Source: RGIG995 sp045543655 (GTDB lineage: Bacteria; Bacillota; Clostridia; Oscillospirales; UBA644). From it: a stretch of DNA of 61,404 bases. Positions 59,524-61,404 of the stretch are shown one piece after another. The notes below the pieces were generated by a model. The model was not told the origin of the DNA. It did not search any database and saw nothing but the letters and a program-made list of their open reading frames with translations. Each line of letters opens with the position of its first letter. The first letter of the stretch is position 1. The stretch lies in contig JAZPXN010000032.1 of the NCBI GenBank assembly GCA_045543655.1, positions 1-61,404 of the forward strand, written 5' to 3'. The position numbers were made by a program, and so were the translations under genes.

Positions 59524-60495
59524 ATGAAAATTGCAATTTACGGGTACGGAAATCTGGGCAAGGGCGTGGAATGCGCCGTCAACGCCGCAGAGGATATGGA
59601 GCTGGTGGGGGTATTCACCCGCCGGGACCCCGCTACGGTGAAGACCCACGGAGCGCCGGTTTTTGCGGCGGAGGAGCTTTGGAATCAGAAGAAGATCGAC
59701 GTGGTCATCCTCTGCGGCGGCAGTGCGACCGACCTGCCGGAAATGACCCCGATGCTGGCGAAAAAATTCAACGTCGTCGACAGCTTCGACACCCACGCAA
59801 GAATTCCCGAGCATTTCAAGGCAGTCAACGATGCGGCGGCCTTTTCCGGTCATATCGCCCTGATCTCCGCCGGTTGGGATCCGGGAACCTTCTCCCTGAA
59901 CCGCATGATGGCCTCCGCCATTCTGCCGGGAGCCGCCGATTATACCTTCTGGGGCAAGGGAGTCAGCCAGGGTCATTCCGACGCTATCCGCCGGATTGAC
60001 GGCGTACTGGACGCCCGGCAGTATACCGTGCCGGTGGAGGAAGCCCTTAAGGCCGTCCGCGCCGGAGAAAATCCGACCCTGACCGCCCGGCAGAAGCACA
60101 CCCGGGAATGCTACGTGGTAGCGAAGGAGGGTGCGGACCAGGCGAAGATCGAAAAAGAGATCAAGGAAATGCCCAATTATTTCGCCGATTACGATACCAC
60201 CGTCCATTTCATCTCTATGGAAGAGCTGCAGGCCAATCACGCAGGCCTTCCCCACGGCGGCAAGGTCATCTGCTCCGGCGCCACCGGATGGGACAAGGAG
60301 CATAAGCAGGTGATCGAATACGGCCTTTCGCTCGATTCCAATCCGGAATTCACCGCCTCGGTCATGGTGGCCTACGCCCGGGCTCTTTACAAGATGCGCA
60401 AGCGCCATATCACCGGGTGCAAGACCGTCTTCGATATCGCCCCCGCCGACCTTTCTCCCCTCTCCGCCGAGGAACTGAGAGAAAAGTATCTGTAA
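59524..60495 (+). CDS. ddh: meso-Diaminopimelate dehydrogenase Ddh
   Basis: A 323-residue NADPH-dependent enzyme: IAIYGYGNLGKGVECAV (Rossmann), VGVFTRRDPATVKTHGAPVF, VVILCGGSATDLPEMTP, FNVVDSFDTHARIPEHF, LISAGWDPGTFSLNRMMASAILP, DYTFWGKGVSQGHSDAIRRIDGV and TRECYVVAKEGAD, with NPEFTASVMVAYARAL near the end. It makes meso-diaminopimelate directly from tetrahydrodipicolinate by reductive amination for peptidoglycan and lysine. ATG 59524 has AAGGTGG upstream. It follows topB by 27 bases and ends at a hairpin. Confidence 0.94.
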   Translation: MKIAIYGYGNLGKGVECAVNAAEDMELVGVFTRRDPATVKTHGAPVFAAEELWNQKKIDVVILCGGSATDLPEMTPMLAKKFNVVDSFDTHARIPEHFKAVNDAAAFSGHIALISAGWDPGTFSLNRMMASAILPGAADYTFWGKGVSQGHSDAIRRIDGVLDARQYTVPVEEALKAVRAGENPTLTARQKHTRECYVVAKEGADQAKIEKEIKEMPNYFADYDTTVHFISMEELQANHAGLPHGGKVICSGATGWDKEHKQVIEYGLSLDSNPEFTASVMVAYARALYKMRKRHITGCKTVFDIAPADLSPLSAEELREKYL

Positions 60496-60513
60496 GAAAA
60501 AAGGACCATAAAG

Positions 60514-60545
60514 AAAAAGGGAAGGGCAATTTGCCCTTCCCTTGA
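60514..60545. terminator. Bidirectional terminator between ddh and the P-loop gene
   Basis: AAGGGAAGGGCAA and TTGCCCTTCCCTT arms, loop of one base, with T-rich sequence on the plus side and A-rich on the other. Confidence 0.8.
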
Positions 60546-60547
60546 TT

Positions 60548-61057
60548 TTACAGAATTATTTCGTTGCAAAATTTTCTCACTTCCCGGCGGCTTTTGAGGG
60601 TGATCACCTTGACGGAAGGATCTGCGGCGGCGATTTTCGACAAAAGCTTTTCCCGGTTGGTCTTGTTGAAATCCCGGACGTAGCGCAAAAATTCCCAATC
60701 CAACCGCTCCGGGCATCCGGCGCCCATATCGGGACGGACTCTGCCCCAATTCGTCACCACCCGGCGGATCACGCCCCACAGACAGACCCCCGTGGGGAAG
60801 TCAAGAAAAACCACCGTATCACAATACTGCAGGCGCAGAGGCAGGGTGCGGCCGTAATTGCCGTCGATAATCCATTTCGGTTTCTCCAAGGCCTCCCCCA
60901 GAAGCCGGTCGAATTCGTCCCGCTCCCGCTCCTGCCAGCCGGTCAGCCAGAAGAGAGAATCCAGATGAATCAAGGGCAAATTCAATTTTTCACTCATCTG
61001 CCGCGCCAGGGTACTCTTCCCCGCCCCGGGGCATCCGATCACCAGGATTCGCTCCAT
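60548..61057 (-). CDS. P-loop kinase-like protein (DNA topology modulation/FlaR-like)
   Basis: A 169-residue single-domain P-loop NTPase: RILVIGCPGAGKSTLARQMSEKLNLPLIHLDSLFW (Walker A and the following HLD), KWIIDGNYGRTLPLRLQYCDTVVFLDFP (Walker B-like), and WGVIRRVVTNWGR, LKSRREVRKFC at the end. It belongs to the adenylate-kinase-like family often called DNA topology modulation protein, a name without firm biochemical basis. Likely a small-molecule or nucleotide kinase. The ATG at 61057 has GGAGAAATT upstream. Confidence 0.82.
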   Translation of the reverse strand: MERILVIGCPGAGKSTLARQMSEKLNLPLIHLDSLFWLTGWQERERDEFDRLLGEALEKPKWIIDGNYGRTLPLRLQYCDTVVFLDFPTGVCLWGVIRRVVTNWGRVRPDMGAGCPERLDWEFLRYVRDFNKTNREKLLSKIAAADPSVKVITLKSRREVRKFCNEIIL

Positions 61058-61093
61058 AATTTCTCCTTTTCATTTAAACCAATATGGACTAAA

Positions 61094-61136
61094 ATACCCG
61101 TGTATTCAAAGGAACACACGGGTATATTTCTTTTTT
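61094..61136. terminator. Hairpin between the P-loop gene and the tandem repeats
   Basis: ATACCCGTGT and ACACGGGTAT arms (61094-61103, 61116-61125), 12-base loop, then TATTTCTTTTTT on the plus strand and TATTTTAG on the minus strand. No plus-strand gene ends here, so it may end a transcript arriving from the right or guard the P-loop gene promoter. Confidence 0.6.
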
Positions 61137-61146
61137 AGCCGTAAGC

Positions 61147-61404
61147 ACGCGAAGAGAGCGGCCGACGGAAAAGACCGACTTTGTAAAATGGAAGGTATTT
61201 TTCGTCGCAGGTGACCCGACGCGTACTAAGGTACGCGAAGAGAGCGGCCGACGGAAAAGACCGACTTCGTAAAATGGAAGGTATTTTTCGTCGCAGGTGA
61301 CCCGACGCGTACTAAGGTACGCGAGGGGAGCGGCCGACGGAAAAGACCGACTTTGTAAAATGGAAGGTATTTTTCGTCGCAGGTGACCCGACGCGTACTA
61401 AGGT
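61147..61404 (+). repeat. Three tandem copies of an 86-bp repeat, array reaches the window end
   Basis: Copies lie at 61147-61232, 61233-61318 and 61319-61404 with only a few differences (TTTGT/TTCGT; GAAGAGAGC/GAGGGGAGC). Each has near-complementary CGACGGAAAA / TTTTTCGTCG segments and junction palindromes GCGTAC-TAAG-GTACGC. No ORF, so probably a structured non-coding tandem repeat. It may continue outside the window. Confidence 0.9.

Noticed and set aside
61147..61404. CRISPR array
   Set aside because: The 86-bp units follow each other head to tail with no variable spacers, and no cas genes are present.

Overview
The window looks like a piece of a Gram-positive, anaerobic Bacillota (Clostridia) chromosome, most likely a gut Oscillospirales-type organism. 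I base this on the hisZ plus short hisG arrangement, a meso-diaminopimelate dehydrogenase, ferredoxin-linked 2-oxoacid oxidoreductases, T-box leaders, lipoproteins with Gram-positive style signal sequences, strong AGGAGG-type ribosome sites and very regular TTGACN-17 bp-TATAAT promoters. I see no phage, plasmid, transposase, rRNA, tRNA or CRISPR array. The taxon is an inference.

Layout. 1-10.6 kb is a sugar-degradation region: the end of a DeoR-family regulator, then apparently cytoplasmic glycosidases of families GH110 (5' end interrupted by an in-frame stop), GH31, GH43, GH32 and GH39, a metallophosphoesterase and a small membrane/coiled-coil protein. 10.7-13.6 kb holds a frameshifted cysteine desulfidase-like gene, a PAP2 phosphatase and a NifX-like metal-binding protein. 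13.6-21.6 kb is a complete histidine operon (TrpR-like regulator, hisZ-G-D-C-B-H, a DUF6440-like small gene, hisA-F-IE) driven by one promoter with a perfect palindrome between its -35 and -10 boxes. 21.6-28.9 kb is a second sugar operon on the minus strand (AraC regulator, metallophosphoesterase, GH31, propeller lipoprotein, solute-binding lipoprotein). 29.0-30.5 kb has an MBL hydrolase and a hexapeptide acetyltransferase.

30.6-46.4 kb is the most remarkable part. Two minus-strand transcription units each start with a T-box leader. I read the specifier codons as GUC (Val) for the one at 42.2-42.5 kb and AUC (Ile) for the one at 46.1-46.35 kb. Each first gene is an unusual XRE-HTH + cupin + acyl-CoA synthetase fusion. 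The Val-type unit continues through a P-loop ATPase, a four-subunit 2-ketoisovalerate-type ferredoxin oxidoreductase, ilvE, an isopropylmalate-synthase-like protein lacking its metal ligands, a TIM-barrel/acyl-CoA-synthetase fusion and an amidohydrolase. T-boxes switch genes on when a tRNA is uncharged, so the simplest reading is a biosynthetic salvage route: branched-chain fatty acid to acyl-CoA, reductive carboxylation to the 2-oxo acid, transamination to valine or isoleucine.

46.5-50.2 kb carries a DUF362/ferredoxin protein, mntP and an AT-richer pair (metzincin-like secreted peptidase and lipoprotein) behind a leader with a 32-codon ORF and a terminator. 50.4-54.0 kb is a glycolytic operon pgk-tpiA-gpmI. 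54.1-56.2 kb is a small operon (53-aa membrane protein, ApbE, NusG-domain-II protein, Gx transporter) reminiscent of flavin-based extracellular electron transfer loci. 56.3-61.1 kb has a beta-lactamase-fold protein that appears to lack its catalytic Ser/Lys, topB, ddh and a P-loop kinase-like gene. The window ends in three head-to-tail 86-bp repeats.
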